From Hydractinia symbiolongicarpus (Eukaryota; Cnidaria; Hydrozoa; Anthoathecata; Hydractiniidae), in NCBI RefSeq assembly GCF_029227915.1, contig NC_079883.1:17300001-17364000 (forward strand): 64,000 bases of DNA. Direction: 5' to 3'. The notes beneath the pieces were generated by a model. It made no database searches, was not told the origin of the DNA, and saw only the letters and a list, made by a program, of their open reading frames with translations. Position 1 is the first letter of the stretch. Each line of letters opens with the position of its first letter. Of this stretch, positions 27,291 through 40,760 are shown one piece after another. Position numbers and translations under genes: made by a program.

Positions 27291-28072
27291 AGTCTATTGA
27301 GAGTGGAAGGATTAGACCATTGGTAACCTGCGCAGGCACGTGAAACAACGTGATTTATGTATACGGACTTTAATTGGCCGCAAAAGGCCATATTATAGCC
27401 TTTAGGGGCCAGTACACGTGTTTGACAGTGTTGTAAAGCCGTGGCGATATGGAAAACAACTTGGGACGTCGTAGTCCTTTGAGAGTGGAAGGATAAGACC
27501 AATGATAATCTGCGCAGGCATGTGCAACCACGTGATATACGTGTAAGGCCTTTATTAGGGTAGAAGAGGCTATATTACAGACCTTAGGGGCCTGTACACG
27601 TGTTTGACGGTGTTGTGAAGCCGTGGCGATATGGAAAACAAATTGGGACGTCGTAGTCTTTTGAGAGTGGAGGTATTAGACCGATCGTAACTCGCGCAAA
27701 CACGTGGAACAGCGCAATTTGTGTGTACGGCCTTTATTAGGCTGCAAAAGGTCATATTACAGCCTTTGGAGGCCTGTACACGTGGTTGACGGTGTTATAA
27801 CGCCATGGCGCAATGGAAAACGACTTGGGATGCGTATTCCATTGAGAGTGGAAGGATTAGACCAATGGTAACCTGTGCAGGCACGTGGAACAACGTGATT
27901 TATGTGTACGGACTTTATTAGGCCGCAAAAGGCCATATTACAGCCTTTCGTGGACTGTACACGTGGTTAACGGTGTTGTAAAGCCGTGGCGCTATGGAAA
28001 ACAACTTGGGACATCGTAGTCCATTGAGAGTGGAAGGATAAGACCAATGATAACCTGCGCAGGCACGTGCAA

Positions 28073-30804
28073 CCACGATATATACGTGTAAGGCCTTTAT
28101 TAGGGTACAAGAGGCTATATTACAGATCTTAGGGGCCTGTACACGTGACTGACGCTGTTATAAAGTCATGGCGTAATGGAAAACCACTTGGGACGTCGTA
28201 GTCCATTGAGAGTGGAAGGATTGGACCGTTGGTAACCTGCGCAGGCACTTGGAACAACGCGAATTGGGTGTACGGCCTTTATTAGGTTGCAAACTGTCAT
28301 ATTACAGCCTTTAGGGGCCTGTACTTGTAGTTAAGAGTGTTATAACGCCATGGCGCAATGGAAAACGACTTGTGACGTCGTAGTCCAATAAGAGTGGAAG
28401 GATTAGACCAATGATAACCTGCGCAGGCACGTGCAACCACGTGATATACGTGTACGGCCTTTATTAGGGTACAAGAGGATATATTACAGACCTTAGGGGC
28501 CTGTACACGTGTTTGACGCTGTTATAAAGCCATGGCGTAATGGAAAACTACTTGGGACGTCATAGTTCATTGAGAGTGGAAAGAGAAGACTAATGATAAC
28601 CTGCGCACGCACGTGCAACCACGTGATATACGTATAAGGCCTTTATTATGGGTACAAGAGGCTATATTACAGCCCTTAGGGGTCTGTACCTGTAATTGAC
28701 GGCGTTATAACGCCATGACGCAATGGTAAACAACTTGGGACGTCATAGTCCATTGAGAGTGGAAGGATTAGAGCAATAGTAACCTGCGCAGGCACGTGGA
28801 ACAACGCGAATTGGGTGTACGGCCTTTATTAGGCTGCAAAAGGTCATATTACAGCCTTTAGAGACCTGTACACGCGGTTGACGGTGTTATAAAGCTGTGG
28901 CGCAATTGCAAACAACTTGGGACGTCGTAGTTCATTGAGAGTGGAAGGATTACACCAATGCTAACCTGCGCAGGCACGTGCAACCGCGTGATATACGTGT
29001 AAGGCCTTTATTATGGGTACAAGAGGCTATATTGCAGCCCTTAGGGGCCTGTACCTGTAATTGACGGCGTTATAACGCCATGACACAATGGTAAACAACT
29101 TGGGACGTCGTAGTCCATTGAGAGTGGTAGGATTAGACCAATAGTAACCTGCGCAGGCACGTGGAACAACGCGAATTAGGTGTACGGCCTTTATTAGGCT
29201 GCATAAGGTTATATCACAGCCTTTAGAGACCTGTACACGTGGTTGACGGTGTTATAAAGCCGTGGCGCAATGGAAAACCACTTGGGACGTCGTAGTCCAT
29301 TGAGAGTGGAAGGATTACACCAATGTTAACATGTACAGGCACGTGCAACCACGTGATATTCGTGTAAAGCCTTTATTAGGCTGCAAGAGGCCATATTACA
29401 GTCGTTAGACGCATGTACCCGTAGTTAACGGTGTTATAACACCATGGCGCAATGGAAAACAACTTGGGACGTCGTATTCCATTGAGAGTGGAAGGATAAG
29501 ACCAATGGAACCTGCGCAGGCACGTGGAACAACGTGATAAACGTGTAGGGCCTTTATTAGGCTGCAAGAGGCCATATTGCAGTCGTTAGACGAATGTACT
29601 CGTAGTTAACGGTGTTATAACGCCATGGCGCAATGGAAAACGACTTGGGACGTCGTAGTCCATTAAGAGTGGAAGGATTAGACCGATGGTAACCTGCGCA
29701 GGCACGTGGAACAACGCGAATTGGGTGTACGGCCTTTATTAGGCTGCAAAATGTCATATTACAGCCTTTGGAGGCCTGTACACGTGGTTGACTGTGTTAA
29801 AAAGCTGTCGCGCAATTGCAAACAACTTGGGACGTCGTATTCCATTGAGAGTGGAAGGATTATACCAATGCTAACCTGCGCAGGCACGTGCAACCGCGTG
29901 ATATACGTGTAAGGCCTTTATTATGGGTACAAGAGGCTATATTGCAGCCCTTAGGGGCCTGTACCTGTAATTGACGGCGTTATAACGCCATGACACAATG
30001 GAAAACCACTTGGGACGTCGTAGTTCATTGAGAGTGGAAGGATTACACCAAAGCTAACATGTACAGGCACGTGCAACCACGTGATACACGTGTAAAGCCT
30101 TTATTAGGCCGCAAAAGGCCATATTACAGCCTTTAGGGGCCTGTACACGTGGTTGACGGTGTTGTAAAGCCGTGGCGCTATGGAAAACAACTTGGGACAT
30201 CGTAGTCTATTGAGAGTGGAAGGATAACACCAATGATAACCTGCACAGGCACGTGCAACCACGTGATATACGTGCAAGGCCTTTATTAGGGTACGAGAGG
30301 CTATATTACAGCCCTTAGGGGCCTGTACCAGTAATTGACGGCGTTATAACGCCATGACACCATGGTAAAAAACTTGGGACGTTGCAGTCCATTGAGAGTG
30401 GAAGGATTTGACCAATAGTAACCTGCGCAGACACGTGGAACAACGCGAATTGGGTGTACGGCCTTTATTAGGCTGCAAAAGGTCATATTACAGCCTTTAG
30501 AGACCTGTACACGTGACTGACGCTGTTATAAAGCTATGGCGCAATGGAAAACCACTTGGAACGTAGTAGTCCATTGAGAGTGGAAGGATTAGACCATTGG
30601 TTACCTGCGCAGGCACGTGGAACAACGTGATTTATGTATACGGACTTTAATTGGCCGCAAAAGGCCATATTACAGCCTTTAGGGGCCAGGACACGTGTTT
30701 GACAGTGTTGTAAAGCCGTGGCGATATGGAAAACAACTTGGGACGTCGTAGTACTTTGAGAGTGAAAGGATAAGACCAATGATAACCTGCGCAGGCACGT
30801 GCAA
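28073..30804 (+). repeat. 2,732-bp tandem duplication, unit 1 (15 monomers)
   Basis: Repeated almost perfectly at 30805-33536. It includes a run of unusual variants (CCACGATATATACG at the start, ACATGTACAGGC near 29331, ATATCACAGCC near 29212, GTTAAAAAGCTGTCGCG near 29797) that all recur at +2,732. The junction lies within about 35 bp of 28073/30805, inside a stretch identical on both sides. Confidence 0.9.
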
Positions 30805-33536
30805 CCACGATATATACGTGTAAGGCCTTTATTAGGGTACAAGAGGCTATATTACAGATCTTAGGGGCCTGTACACGTGACTGACGCTGTTATAAAGTCA
30901 TGGCGTAATGGAAAACCACTTGGGACGTCGTAGTCCATTGAGAGTGGAAGGATTGGACCGTTGGTAACCTGCGCAGGCACTTGGAACAACGCGAATTGGG
31001 TGTACGGCCTTTATTAGGTTGCAAACTGTCATATTACAGCCTTTAGGGGCCTGTACTTGTAGTTAAGAGTGTTATAACGCCATGGCGCAATGGAAAACGA
31101 CTTGTGACGTCGTAGTCCAATAAGAGTGGAAGGATTAGACCAATGATAACCTGCGCAGGCACGTGCAACCACGTGATATACGTGTACGGCCTTTATTAGG
31201 GTACAAGAGGATATATTACAGACCTTAGGGGCCTGTACACGTGTTTGACGCTGTTATAAAGCCATGGCGTAATGGAAAACTACTTGGGACGTCATAGTTC
31301 ATTGAGAGTGGAAAGAGAAGACTAATGATAACCTGCGCACGCACGTGCAACCACGTGATATACGTATAAGGCCTTTATTATGGGTACAAGAGGCTATATT
31401 ACAGCCCTTAGGGGTCTGTACCTGTAATTGACGGCGTTATAACGCCATGACGCAATGGTAAACAACTTGGGACGTCATAGTCCATTGAGAGTGGAAGGAT
31501 TAGAGCAATAGTAACCTGCGCAGGCACGTGGAACAACGCGAATTGGGTGTACGGCCTTTATTAGGCTGCAAAAGGTCATATTACAGCCTTTAGAGACCTG
31601 TACACGCGGTTGACGGTGTTATAAAGCTGTGGCGCAATTGCAAACAACTTGGGACGTCGTAGTTCATTGAGAGTGGAAGGATTACACCAATGCTAACCTG
31701 CGCAGGCACGTGCAACCGCGTGATATACGTGTAAGGCCTTTATTATGGGTACAAGAGGCTATATTGCAGCCCTTAGGGGCCTGTACCTGTAATTGACGGC
31801 GTTATAACGCCATGACACAATGGTAAACAACTTGGGACGTCGTAGTCCATTGAGAGTGGTAGGATTAGACCAATAGTAACCTGCGCAGGCACGTGGAACA
31901 ACGCGAATTAGGTGTACGGCCTTTATTAGGCTGCATAAGGTTATATCACAGCCTTTAGAGACCTGTACACGTGGTTGACGGTGTTATAAAGCCGTGGCGC
32001 AATGGAAAACCACTTGGGACGTCGTAGTCCATTGAGAGTGGAAGGATTACACCAATGTTAACATGTACAGGCACGTGCAACCACGTGATATTCGTGTAAA
32101 GCCTTTATTAGGCTGCAAGAGGCCATATTACAGTCGTTAGACGCATGTACCCGTAGTTAACGGTGTTATAACACCATGGCGCAATGGAAAACAACTTGGG
32201 ACGTCGTATTCCATTGAGAGTGGAAGGATAAGACCAATGGAACCTGCGCAGGCACGTGGAACAACGTGATAAACGTGTAGGGCCTTTATTAGGCTGCAAG
32301 AGGCCATATTGCAGTCGTTAGACGAATGTACTCGTAGTTAACGGTGTTATAACGCCATGGCGCAATGGAAAACGACTTGGGACGTCGTAGTCCATTAAGA
32401 GTGGAAGGATTAGACCGATGGTAACCTGCGCAGGCACGTGGAACAACGCGAATTGGGTGTACGGCCTTTATTAGGCTGCAAAATGTCATATTACAGCCTT
32501 TGGAGGCCTGTACACGTGGTTGACTGTGTTAAAAAGCTGTCGCGCAATTGCAAACAACTTGGGACGTCGTATTCCATTGAGAGTGGAAGGATTATACCAA
32601 TGCTAACCTGCGCAGGCACGTGCAACCGCGTGATATACGTGTAAGGCCTTTATTATGGGTACAAGAGGCTATATTGCAGCCCTTAGGGGCCTGTACCTGT
32701 AATTGACGGCGTTATAACGCCATGACACAATGGAAAACCACTTGGGACGTCGTAGTTCATTGAGAGTGGAAGGATTACACCAAAGCTAACATGTACAGGC
32801 ACGTGCAACCACGTGATACACGTGTAAAGCCTTTATTAGGCCGCAAAAGGCCATATTACAGCCTTTAGGGGCCTGTACACGTGGTTGACGGTGTTGTAAA
32901 GCCGTGGCGCTATGGAAAACAACTTGGGACATCGTAGTCTATTGAGAGTGGAAGGATAACACCAATGATAACCTGCACAGGCACGTGCAACCACGTGATA
33001 TACGTGCAAGGCCTTTATTAGGGTACGAGAGGCTATATTACAGCCCTTAGGGGCCTGTACCAGTAATTGACGGCGTTATAACGCCATGACACCATGGTAA
33101 AAAACTTGGGACGTTGCAGTCCATTGAGAGTGGAAGGATTTGACCAATAGTAACCTGCGCAGACACGTGGAACAACGCGAATTGGGTGTACGGCCTTTAT
33201 TAGGCTGCAAAAGGTCATATTACAGCCTTTAGAGACCTGTACACGTGACTGACGCTGTTATAAAGCTATGGCGCAATGGAAAACCACTTGGAACGTAGTA
33301 GTCCATTGAGAGTGGAAGGATTAGACCATTGGTTACCTGCGCAGGCACGTGGAACAACGTGATTTATGTATACGGACTTTAATTGGCCGCAAAAGGCCAT
33401 ATTACAGCCTTTAGGGGCCAGGACACGTGTTTGACAGTGTTGTAAAGCCGTGGCGATATGGAAAACAACTTGGGACGTCGTAGTACTTTGAGAGTGAAAG
33501 GATAAGACCAATGATAACCTGCGCAGGCACGTGCAA
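30805..33536 (+). repeat. 2,732-bp tandem duplication, unit 2 (15 monomers)
   Basis: Second unit. Immediately after it (33537 onward) the sequence reads CCACGTGATATACGTTTAAGG, whereas unit 1 was followed by CCACGATATATACG, which marks the head-to-tail junction at about 30805. Both units end with the variant ACTTTGAGAGTGAAAGG (near 30753 and 33485), which is GTGGAAGG in related copies at 19770, 22502 and 35855. This supports a duplication within this block after it separated from copy A. Confidence 0.9.
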
Positions 33537-35311
33537 CCACGTGATATACGTTTAAGGCCTTTACTAGGGTACAAGAGGCTATATTACAGACCTTAGGGGC
33601 CTGTACACGTGACTGACGCTGTTATAAAGCTATGGCGCAATGGAAAACCACTTGGGACGTCGTAGTCCATTGAGAGTGAAAGGATTAGACCGTTGGTAAC
33701 CTGCGCAGGCACGTGGAACAACGTGATTTATATATACGGACTTTTAATTGGCCGCAAAAGGCCATATTACAGCCTTTAGGGGCAAGGACACGTGTTTGAC
33801 AGTGTTATAAAGCTATGGCGCAATGGAAAACCACTTGGGACGTCGTAGTCCATTGAGAGTGGAAGGATTAGACCAATGATAACCTGCGCAGGCACGTGGA
33901 ACAACGTGATTTATGTATACGGACTTTAATTGGCCGCAAAAGGCCATATTACAGCCTTAAGCGGCCAGTACACGTGTTTGACGGTGTTGTAAAGCCGTGG
34001 CGATATGGAAAACAACTTGGGACGTCGTAGTCCTTTGAGAGTGGAAGGGTAAAACCAATGATGACCTGTGCAGGCACGTGCAACCACGTGATATACGTGT
34101 AAGGCCTTTATTAGGGTGCAAGAGGCTATATTACAGACCTTAGGGGCCTGTCCACGTGACTGACGCTGTTATAAAGCCATGGCGCAATGGAAAACCACTT
34201 GGGACGTCGTAGTCTATTGAGAGTGGAAGGATTAGACCATTGGTAACCTGCGCAGGCACGTGGAACAACGTGATTTGTGTATGCGGACTTTAATGGGCCG
34301 CAAAAGGTCATATTACAGCCTTTAGGGGCCAGTACACGTGGTTGACGGTGTTGTAAAGCCGTGGCGATATGAAAAACAACTTGGGACGTCGTAGTCCTTT
34401 AAGAGTGGAAAGATAAGACCAATAATAACCTGCGCAGGCACGTGCAACCACGTGATATACGTGTAAGGCCTTTATTAGGGTACAAGAGGGTATATTACAG
34501 ACCTAGGGGCCTGTACACGTGTTTGACGGTGTTGTAAAGCCGTGACGATATGGAAAACAACTTGGGACGTCGTTGTCCATTGAGAGTGAAAGGATTAGAC
34601 CGTTGGTAACCTGCGCAGGCACGTGGAACAACGTGATTTATGTATACGGACTTTTAATTGGCTGCAAAAGGCCATATTACAGCCTTTAGGGGCCAGGACA
34701 CGTGTTTGACAGTGTTGTAAAGCCGTGGCGATATGGAAAACAACTTGGGACGTCGTAGTCCTTTGAGAGTGGAAGGATAAGACCAATGATAACCTGCGCA
34801 GGCACGTGCAACCACGTGATATACGTGTAAGGCCTTTATTAGGGTACAAGAGGCTATATTACAGACCTTAGGGGCCTGTATACGTGTTTGACGGTGTTGT
34901 AAAGCCGTGGCGATATGGAAAACAACTTGGGACGTCGTAGTCCTTTGAGAGTGGAGGGATTAGACCGATCGTAACTCGCGCAAGCACGTGGAACAGCGCA
35001 ATTTGTGTGTACGGCCTTTATTAGGCTGCAAAATGTCATATTACAGCCTTTGGAGGCCTGTACACGTGGTTGACTGTGTTATAAAGCTGTCGCGCAATTG
35101 CAAACAACTTGGGACGTCGTAGTCCATTGAGAGTGGAAGGATTATACCAATGCTAACCTGCGCAGGCACGTGCAACCGCGTGATATACGTGTAAGGCCTT
35201 TATTATGGGTACAAGAGGCTATATTGCAGCCCTTAGGGGCCTGTACCTGTAATTGACGGCGTTATAACGCCATGACACAATGGTAAACAACTTGGAACGT
35301 CGTAGTCCATT

Positions 35312-36778
35312 GAGAGTGGAAGGATAACACCAATGATAACCTGCACAGGCACGTGCAACCACGTGATATACGTGCAAGGCCTTTATTAGGGTACGAGAGG
35401 CTATATTACAGCCCTTAGGGGCCTGTACCAGTAATTGACGGCGTTATAACGCCATGACACCATGGTAAAAAACTTGGGACGTTGCAGTCCATTGAGAGTG
35501 GAAGGATTTGACCAATAGTAACCTGCGCAGACACGTGGAACAACGCGAATTGGGTGTACGGCCATTATTAGGCTGCAAAAGGTCATATTACAGCCTTTAG
35601 AGACCTGTACACGTGACTGACGCTGTTATAAAGCTATGGCGCAATGGAAAACCACTTGGAACGTAGTAGTCCATTGAGAGTGGAAGGATTAGACCATTGG
35701 TTACCTGCGCAGGCACGTGGAACAACGTGATTTATGTATACGGACTTTAATTGGCTGCAAAAGGCCATATTACAGCCTTTAGGGGCCAGGACACGTGTTT
35801 GACAGTGTTGTAAAGCCGTGGCGATATGGAAAACAACTTGGGACGTCGTAGTACTTTGAGAGTGGAAGGATAAGACCAATGATAACCTGCGCAGGCACGT
35901 GCAACCACGTGATATACGTTTAAGGCCTTTACTAGGGTACAAGAGGCTATATTACAGACCTTAGGGGCAAGGACACGTGTTTGAGAGTGTTATAAAGCTA
36001 TGGCGCAATGGAAAAGCACTTGGGACGTCGTAGTCCATTGAGAGTGGAAGGATTAGACCAATGATAACCTGCGCAGGCACGTGGAACAACGTGATTTATG
36101 TATACGGACTTTAATTGGCCGCAAAAGGCCATATTACAGCCTTAAGCGGCCAGTACACGTGTTTGACGGTGTTGTAAAGCCGTGGCGATATGGAAAACAA
36201 CTTGGGACGTCGTAGTCCTTTGAGAGTGGAAGGGTAAAACCAATGATGACCTGTGCAGGCACGTGCAACCACGTGATATACGTGTAAGGCCTTTATTAGG
36301 GTGCAAGAGGCTATATTACAGACCTTAGGGGCCTGTCCACGTGACTGACGCTGTTATAAAGCCATGGCGCAATGGAAAACCACTTGGGACGTCGTAGTCT
36401 ATTGAGAGTGGAAGGATTAGACCATTGGTAACCTGCGCAGGCACGTGGAACAACGTGATTTGTGTATGCGGACTTTAATGGGCCGCAAAAGGTCATATTA
36501 CAGCCTTTAGGGGCCAGTACACGTGGTTGACGGTGTTGTAAAGCCGTGGCGATATGAAAAACAACTTGGGACGTCGTAGTCCTTTAAGAGTGGAAAGATA
36601 AGACCAATAATAACCTGCGCAGGCACGTGCAACCACGTGATATACGTGTAAGGCCTTTATTAGGGTACAAGAGGTTATATTACAGACCTAGGGGCCTGTA
36701 CACGTGTTTGAAGGTGTTGTAAAGCCGTGACGATATGGAAAACAACTTGGGACGTCGTTGTCCATTGAGAGTGAAAGG
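35312..36778 (+). repeat. Derivative tandem copy with one monomer removed
   Basis: This segment continues copy B as a further tandem copy of 32947-34594, at an offset of 2,368 bp (13 monomers) on the left and 2,185 bp (12 monomers) on the right. The change of offset is a single-monomer loss of 183 bp near 35955-35968, where TTACAGACCTTAGGGG is fused to GCAAGGACACG. Apart from this it is nearly identical to its source. Confidence 0.82.
35955..35968. other. Single-monomer deletion junction (183 bp)
   Basis: CTATATTACAGACC runs straight into TTAGGGGCAAGGACACG. In the source copy (33569-33790) a whole monomer separates the two halves. The join falls in the conserved TTACAG-TTAGGGGC segment shared by both monomers, as expected for homologous, in-register exchange. 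Confidence 0.78.
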
Positions 36779-38954
36779 ATTAGACCGTTGGTAACCTGCG
36801 CAGGCACGTGGAACAACGTGATTTATGTATACGGACTTTTAATTGGCCGCAAAAGGCCATATTACAGCCTTTAGGGGCCAGGACACGTGTTTGACAGTGT
36901 TGTAAAGCCGTGGCGATATGGAAAACAACTTGGGACGTCGTAGTCCTTTGAGAGTGGAAGGATAAGACCAATGATAACCTGCGCAGGCACGTGCAACCAC
37001 GTGATATACGTGTAAGGCCTTTATTAGGGTACAAGAGGCTATATTACAGACCTTAGGGGCCTGTACACGTGTTTGACGGTGTTGTAAAGCCGTGGCGATA
37101 TGGAAAACAACTTGGGACGTCGTAGTCCTTTGAGAGTGGAGGGATTAGACCGATCGTAACTCGCGCAGGCACGTGGAACAGCACAATTTGTGTGTACGGC
37201 CTTTATTAGGCTGCAAAATGTCATATTACAGCCTTTGGAGGCCTGTACACGTGGTTGACTGTGTTATAAAGCTGTCGCGCAATTGCAAACAACTTGGGAC
37301 GTCGTAGTCCATTGAGAGTGGAAGGATTATACCAATGCTAACCTGCGCAGGCACGTGCAACCGCGTGATATACGTGTAAGGCCTTTATTATGGGTACAAG
37401 AGGCTATATTGCAGCCCTTAGGGGCCTGTACCTGTAATTGACGGCGTTATAACGCCATGACACAATGGTAAACAACTTGGAACGTCGTAGTCCATTGAGA
37501 GTGGAAGGATTAGACCAATAGTAACCTGCGCAGGCACGTGGAACAACGCGAATTAGGTGTACGGCCTTTATTAGGCTGCAAAAGGTCATATTACAGCCTT
37601 TAGAGACCTGTACACGTGGTTGACGGCGTTATAAAGCTGCGGCGCAATTGCAAACAGCTTGGGACGTCGTAGTCCATTGTGAGTACATGGACTAGTCCGA
37701 TCATAACTTGCGCAGGCAAGTGGATCTACGTGATTCATGTGTACGGGCCCTATTAGGCAGCAAAAGGCCATGCCTTTAGAGCCCTGTACACGTGGCTGAC
37801 TGTGTTATAAAGCCATGGCGCATTGGAAAACCACTTGGGACGTCGTAGTCCATTGAGAGTGGAAGGATTAGACCGTTGGTAACCTGCGCAGGCACGTGGA
37901 ACAACGTGATTTATGTATACGGACTTTTAATTGGCCGCAAAAGGCCATATTACAGCCTTTAGGGGCCAGGACACGTGTTTGACAGTGTTGTAAAGCCGTG
38001 GCGATATGGAAAACAACTTGGGACGTCGTAGTCCTTTGAGAGTGGAAGGATAAGACCAATGATAACCTGCGCAGGCACGTGCAACCACGTGATATACGTG
38101 TAAGGCCTTTATTAGGGTACAAGAGGCTATATTACAGACCTTAGGGGCCTGTACACGTGTTTGACGGTGTTGTAAAGCCGTGGCGATATGGAAAACAACT
38201 TGGGACGTCGTAGTTTTTTGAGAGTGGAGGGATTAGACCGATCGTAACTCGCGCAGGCACGTGGAACAGCACAATTTGTGTGTACGGCCTTTATTAGGCT
38301 GCAAAATGTCATATTACAGCCTTTGGAGGCCTGTACACGTGGTTGACTGTGTTATAAAGCTGTCGCGCAATTGCAAACAACTTGGGACGTCGTAGTCCAT
38401 TGAGAGTGGAAGGATTATACCAATGCTAACCTGCGCAGGCACGTGCAACCGCGTGATATACGTGTAAGGCCTTTATTATGGGTACAAGAGGCTATATTGC
38501 AGCCCTTAGGGGCCTGTACCTGTAATTGACGGCGTTATAACGCCATGACACAATGGTAAACAACTTGGAACGTCGTAGTCCATTGAGAGTGGAAGGATTA
38601 GACCAATAGTAACCTGCGCAGGCACGTGGAACAACGCGAATTAGGTGTACGGCCTTTATTAGGCTGCAAAAGGTCATATTACAGCCTTTAGAGACCTGTA
38701 CACGTGGTTGACGGCGTTATAAAGCTGCGGCGCAATTGCAAACAGCTTGGGACGTCGTAGTCCATTGTGAGTACATGGACTAGTCCGATCATAACTTGCG
38801 CAGGCAAGTGGATCTACGTGATTCATGTGTACGGGCCCTATTAGGCAGCAAAAGGCCATGCCTTTAGAGCCCTGTACACGTGGCTGACTGTGTTATAAAG
38901 CCATGGCGCATTGGAAAACCACTTGGGACGTCGTAGTCCATTGAGAGTGGAAGG
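36779..38954 (+). repeat. 1,088-bp higher-order repeat, two tandem units (6 monomers each)
   Basis: Units are about 36779-37866 and 37867-38954. Both contain a short GGATCTACGTG-type monomer with the private variant ACGGGCCCTATTAGG (near 37743 and 38831) instead of ACGGCCTCTATTAGG, and both contain AGCTGCGGCG. The pair differs at a few bases, such as CGTAGTTTTTTGAG near 38210 in the second unit. Confidence 0.86.
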
Positions 38955-40760
38955 ATTAGACCAATGATAACCTGCGCAGGCACGTGGAACAACGTGATTT
39001 ATGTATACGGACTTTAATTGGCCGCAAAAGGCCATATTACAGCCTTAAGCGGCCAGTACACGTGTTTGACGGTGTTGTAAAGCCGTGGCGATATGGAAAA
39101 CAACTTGGGACGTCGTAGTCCTTTGAGAGTGGAAGGGTAAAACCAATGATGACCTGTGCAGGCACGTGCAACCACGTGATATACGTGTAAGGCCTTTATT
39201 AGGGTGCAAGAGGCTATATTACAGACCTTAGGGGCCTGTCCACGTGACTGACGCTGTTATAAAGCCATGGCGCACTGGAAAACCACTTGGGACGTCGTAG
39301 TCTATTGAGAGTGGAAGGATTAGACCATTGGTAACCTGCGCAGGCACGTGGAACAACGTGATTTGTGTATGCGGACTTTAATGGGCCCCAAAAGGTCTTA
39401 TTACAGCCTTTAGGGGCCAGTACACGTGGTTGACGGTGTTGTAAAGCCGTGGCGATATGAAAAACAACTTGGGACGTCGTAGTCCTTTAAGAGTGGAAAG
39501 ATAAGACCAATAATAACCTGCGCAGGCACGTGCAACCACGTGATATACGTGTAAGGCCTTTATTAGGGTACAAGAGGTTATATTACAGACCTAGGGGCCT
39601 GTACACGTGTTTGACGGTGTTGTAAAGCCGTGACGATATGGAAAACAACTTGGGACGTCGTTGTCCATTGAGAGTGAAAGGATTAGACCGTTGGTAACCT
39701 GCGCAGGCACGTGGAACAACGTGATTTATGTATACGGACTTTTAATTGGCCGCAAAAGGCCATATTACAGCCTTTAGGGGCCAGGACACGTGTTTGACAG
39801 TGTTGTAAAGCCGTGGCGATATGGAAAACAACTTGGGACGTCGTAGTCCTTTGAGAGTGGAAGGATAAGACCAATGATAACCTGCGCAGGCACGTGCAAC
39901 CACGTGATATACGTGTAAGGCCTTTATTAGGGTACAAGAGGCTATATTACAGACCTTAGGGGCCTGTACACGTGTTTGACGGTGTTGTAAAGCCGTGGCG
40001 ATATCGAAAACAACTTGGGACGTCGTAGTCCTTTGAGAGTGGAGGGATTAGACCGATCGTAACTCGCGCAGGCACGTGGAACAGCGCAATTTGTGTGTAC
40101 GGCCTTTATTAGGCTGCAAAATGTCATATTACAGCCTTTGGAGGCCTGTACACGTGGTTGACTGTGTTATAAAGCTGTCGCGCAATTGCAAACAACTTGG
40201 GACGTCGTAGTCCATTGAGAGTGGAAGGATTATACCAATGCTAACCTGCGCAGGCACGTGCAACCGCGTGATATACGTGTAAGGCCTTTATTATGGGTAC
40301 AAGAGGCTATATTGCAGCCCTTAGGGGCCTGTACCTGTAATTGACGGCGTTATAACGCCATGACACAATGGTAAACAACTTGGAACGTCGTAGTCCATTG
40401 AGAGTGGAAGGATTAGACCAATAGTAACCTGCGCAGGCACGTGGAACAACGCGAATTAGGTGTACGGCCTTTATTAGGCTGCAAAAGGTCATATTACAGC
40501 CTTTAGAGACCTGTACACGTGGTTGACGGTGTTATAAAGCTGCGGCGCAATTGCAAACAGCTTGGGACGTCGTAGTCCATTGTGAGTACATGGACTAGTC
40601 CGATCATAACTTGCGCAGGCAAGTGGATCTACGTGATTCATGTGTACGGGCCCTATTAGGCAGCAAAAGGCCATGCCTTTAGAGCCCTGTACACGTGGCT
40701 GACTGTGTTATAAAGCCATGGCGCATTGGAAAACCACTTGGGACGCCGTAGTCCGTTGAG
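38955..40760 (+). repeat. Third, interrupted copy of the 1,088-bp HOR with inserted dimers
   Basis: The left part (to about 39680) matches 24615-25330. From about 39683 the 1,088-bp HOR resumes at an offset of 1,815 bp (10 monomers) from the second unit, again with ACGGGCCCTATTAGG near 40646. The array therefore reads HOR unit, HOR unit, four foreign monomers, HOR unit. This order can arise by unequal exchange between arrays of different phase. Confidence 0.78.

Larger units (their letters stand above)
26053..35311 (+). repeat. Large duplicated block, copy B (~9.3 kb)
   Basis: Counterpart of 15067-24325. It differs by a loss of 546 bp (exactly three monomers) near 27050, a short patchwork region to 27290, one additional monomer near 29220-29460, two additional monomers near 29770-30130, and a nearly perfect internal tandem duplication of 2,732 bp. 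These changes cancel, so the overall offset returns to 10,986 from about 30.3 kb to the end. At about 35311 (GGAAGGATAACACC instead of GGAAGGATTAGACC) similarity to copy A in register ends, and the sequence jumps back to material like 21960. Confidence 0.85.

Noticed and set aside
15067-35311. Assembly artefact as the explanation for the large repeated blocks
   Set aside because: The blocks differ by many substitutions and several monomer-scale indels, which argues against a simple duplicated contig. For units 2 and 3 of the 4,370-bp HOR, where no difference was seen, an artefact cannot be excluded from sequence alone.
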